The notes under the pieces were generated by a model. It worked only from the letters and a program-made list of their open reading frames with translations, was not told the DNA's origin and searched no databases. A stretch of 64,000 bases of DNA from Zopfochytrium polystomum (Eukaryota > Chytridiomycota > Chytridiomycetes > Chytridiales > Chytridiaceae), in contig JAIVFJ010000130.1 of assembly GCA_025765615.1 (NCBI GenBank), positions 62,001 through 126,000 on the forward strand, written 5' to 3'. Made by a program: the position numbers and the translations under genes. Shown here in pieces: positions 63,105 through 64,000 of this stretch. Within the stretch, counting starts at the first letter, position 1, and every line of letters starts with the position of its first letter.

Positions 63105-64000
63105 ATGGCGGGCCTCGCAAGGCGGACTACGCTTCTTTCTTCCGTCGCTGCCACCGCCACCATCGCCAGCGCCCTTGTCTCGTTCCTAGCGACAGAGCGC
63201 GCGGCAACTGAAAACCAGTCGGTTTTTTATTCTCGCGTGCATCTGCACCTCAATAAGCAACGCACCCCTTCGAAAAACCTCATTCGATTGCCCACCACTT
63301 GGCGGACCTCATCCGAATACCCTCACTGCGACTAGTCTGTGGTGGCTGCGGCCCAATGCCCAGTATAGCTGCTGCTGCGGCGAAAGTCGCTGCCATCCTT
63401 GTAGCGGCGCTGGCCCTGACCGTTTCCGTGGCCGCCACGGCGCCGCCCCAAATCACCAACAGGGCTACGACGGCTGTGACACCAACACATGCCGGTGGTT
63501 TTACCTACCGTACGACGCCTCCGGACAGGCTTTCCACACCGTTGCCGTCGCCCCTGACGCACCCACAGTACGCTCCACACTAAGACCAAGCACAGACTCT
63601 GCTTCCGCCAACCATTACATACACCACCTATGCGCCCATAACTTCGACAACCTCAAGTTACGGCCAGCGCGCCCTCAATGCACTGTCGGATGGCCTAACG
63701 TACGCCATTCGCTCCACCGTTCACAACGATCGCTGCCAACTTTTACGCCGCGCAGCTTGCGCTCACGCCAAGGTGCATCGATAGTAAAAGGACGTGCTGA
63801 AGGGACCGGTCGCGTGTCGTTCAAGGTGTCGAATCTTCTTGCGGTGCCAATCGACACGTCCAATGCCGATGATTTAGCCACAGCGCTCCGTTTTCAAGAG
63901 TTTTCCGTTAGCATCATGTCTCGACCCGTTTTTCTCGGCGACCAGATTCCGTCGTCTTGCCACCTCCCCCTGTCCACCGAGGATCTGGCGTTGATTCACG
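63105..64000 (+). pseudogene. GH1 glycosidase C, degenerate, runs off the window end
   Basis: MAGLARRTTLLSS copies the start of GH1 A. After an insertion a second start-like segment has GGFTYRTTPPDRLSTPLPSP and QYAPH, followed by a stop. TITYTTYAP then follows, and there is a deletion of about 230 residues that removes the GH1 signature and the acid/base NEP region. Sequence resumes at AHAKVH, then VSFKVSNLLAVPIDTSN, RFQEFSVSIMSRPVFLGDQI to the edge. Several frames are needed. It shares sequence with A upstream of the ATG, so a segment including the promoter was duplicated. Confidence 0.8.

Noticed and set aside
1..64000. tRNA, rRNA genes or CRISPR arrays
   Set aside because: No convincing A-box/B-box pair, rRNA block or spaced direct-repeat array was noticed by eye; a covariance-model scan would settle tRNA absence.

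Overview
The window is nuclear DNA of a fungus, most likely a zoosporic (chytrid-type) one. The genes have many short GT-AG introns (about 40-220 nt, with two convincing GC-AG introns). Several are clear fungal/eukaryotic orthologues: RTT106, STN1, TAN1 and ATP synthase subunit f. Others suit a zoosporic fungus: a dCache sensor-type membrane protein and a large family of degenerate ankyrin-like WWK-repeat proteins. The taxonomic call is an inference from gene content. I recognised no tRNA, rRNA or CRISPR.

Layout. 0-17 kb: a small hypothetical gene, a dCache-domain membrane protein, three tandem type II membrane proteins of the peptidase M28 fold (5.4-13.1 kb, minus strand) with a 5'-truncated LINE between copies 1 and 2, a decayed DDE transposase, and an 11-exon gene built from 21-codon phase-1 exons with a lysine-rich tail. 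17.4-39.7 kb: an accessory, retroelement-damaged zone. It holds a 5'-truncated sugar transporter, at least seven broken WWK-repeat genes or fragments, a leucine-rich-repeat-like gene, pieces of at least two Ty1/copia elements with LTRs, a GDSL esterase split by one of them, a secreted or membrane-anchored kinase-like protein and an ankyrin fragment. 40-48.2 kb: a housekeeping block with ATP synthase f, TAN1, a coiled-coil protein, and RTT106 and STN1 as a head-to-head pair with only 48 bp between start codons. 48.8-56.5 kb: three tandem 14-TM (DHA2-type) MFS transporters with identical exon plans and shared CGG/CCG inverted repeats about 200 bp upstream of each start. 57.4-64 kb: three tandem secreted GH1 glycosidases, the last a pseudogene running off the window.

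Recurrent themes are tandem duplication (M28-like x3, MFS x3, GH1 x3, WWK x7 or more), decay of duplicates by nonsense codons, deletions and retroelement insertion, and GA/CT microsatellites just upstream of many start codons. Four otherwise intact genes each carry exactly one extra base, which may be assembly error rather than biology. Exon coordinates were read by eye from splice signals and paralogue comparison. For most multi-exon genes the exon lengths add up to a whole number of codons, which supports the models.
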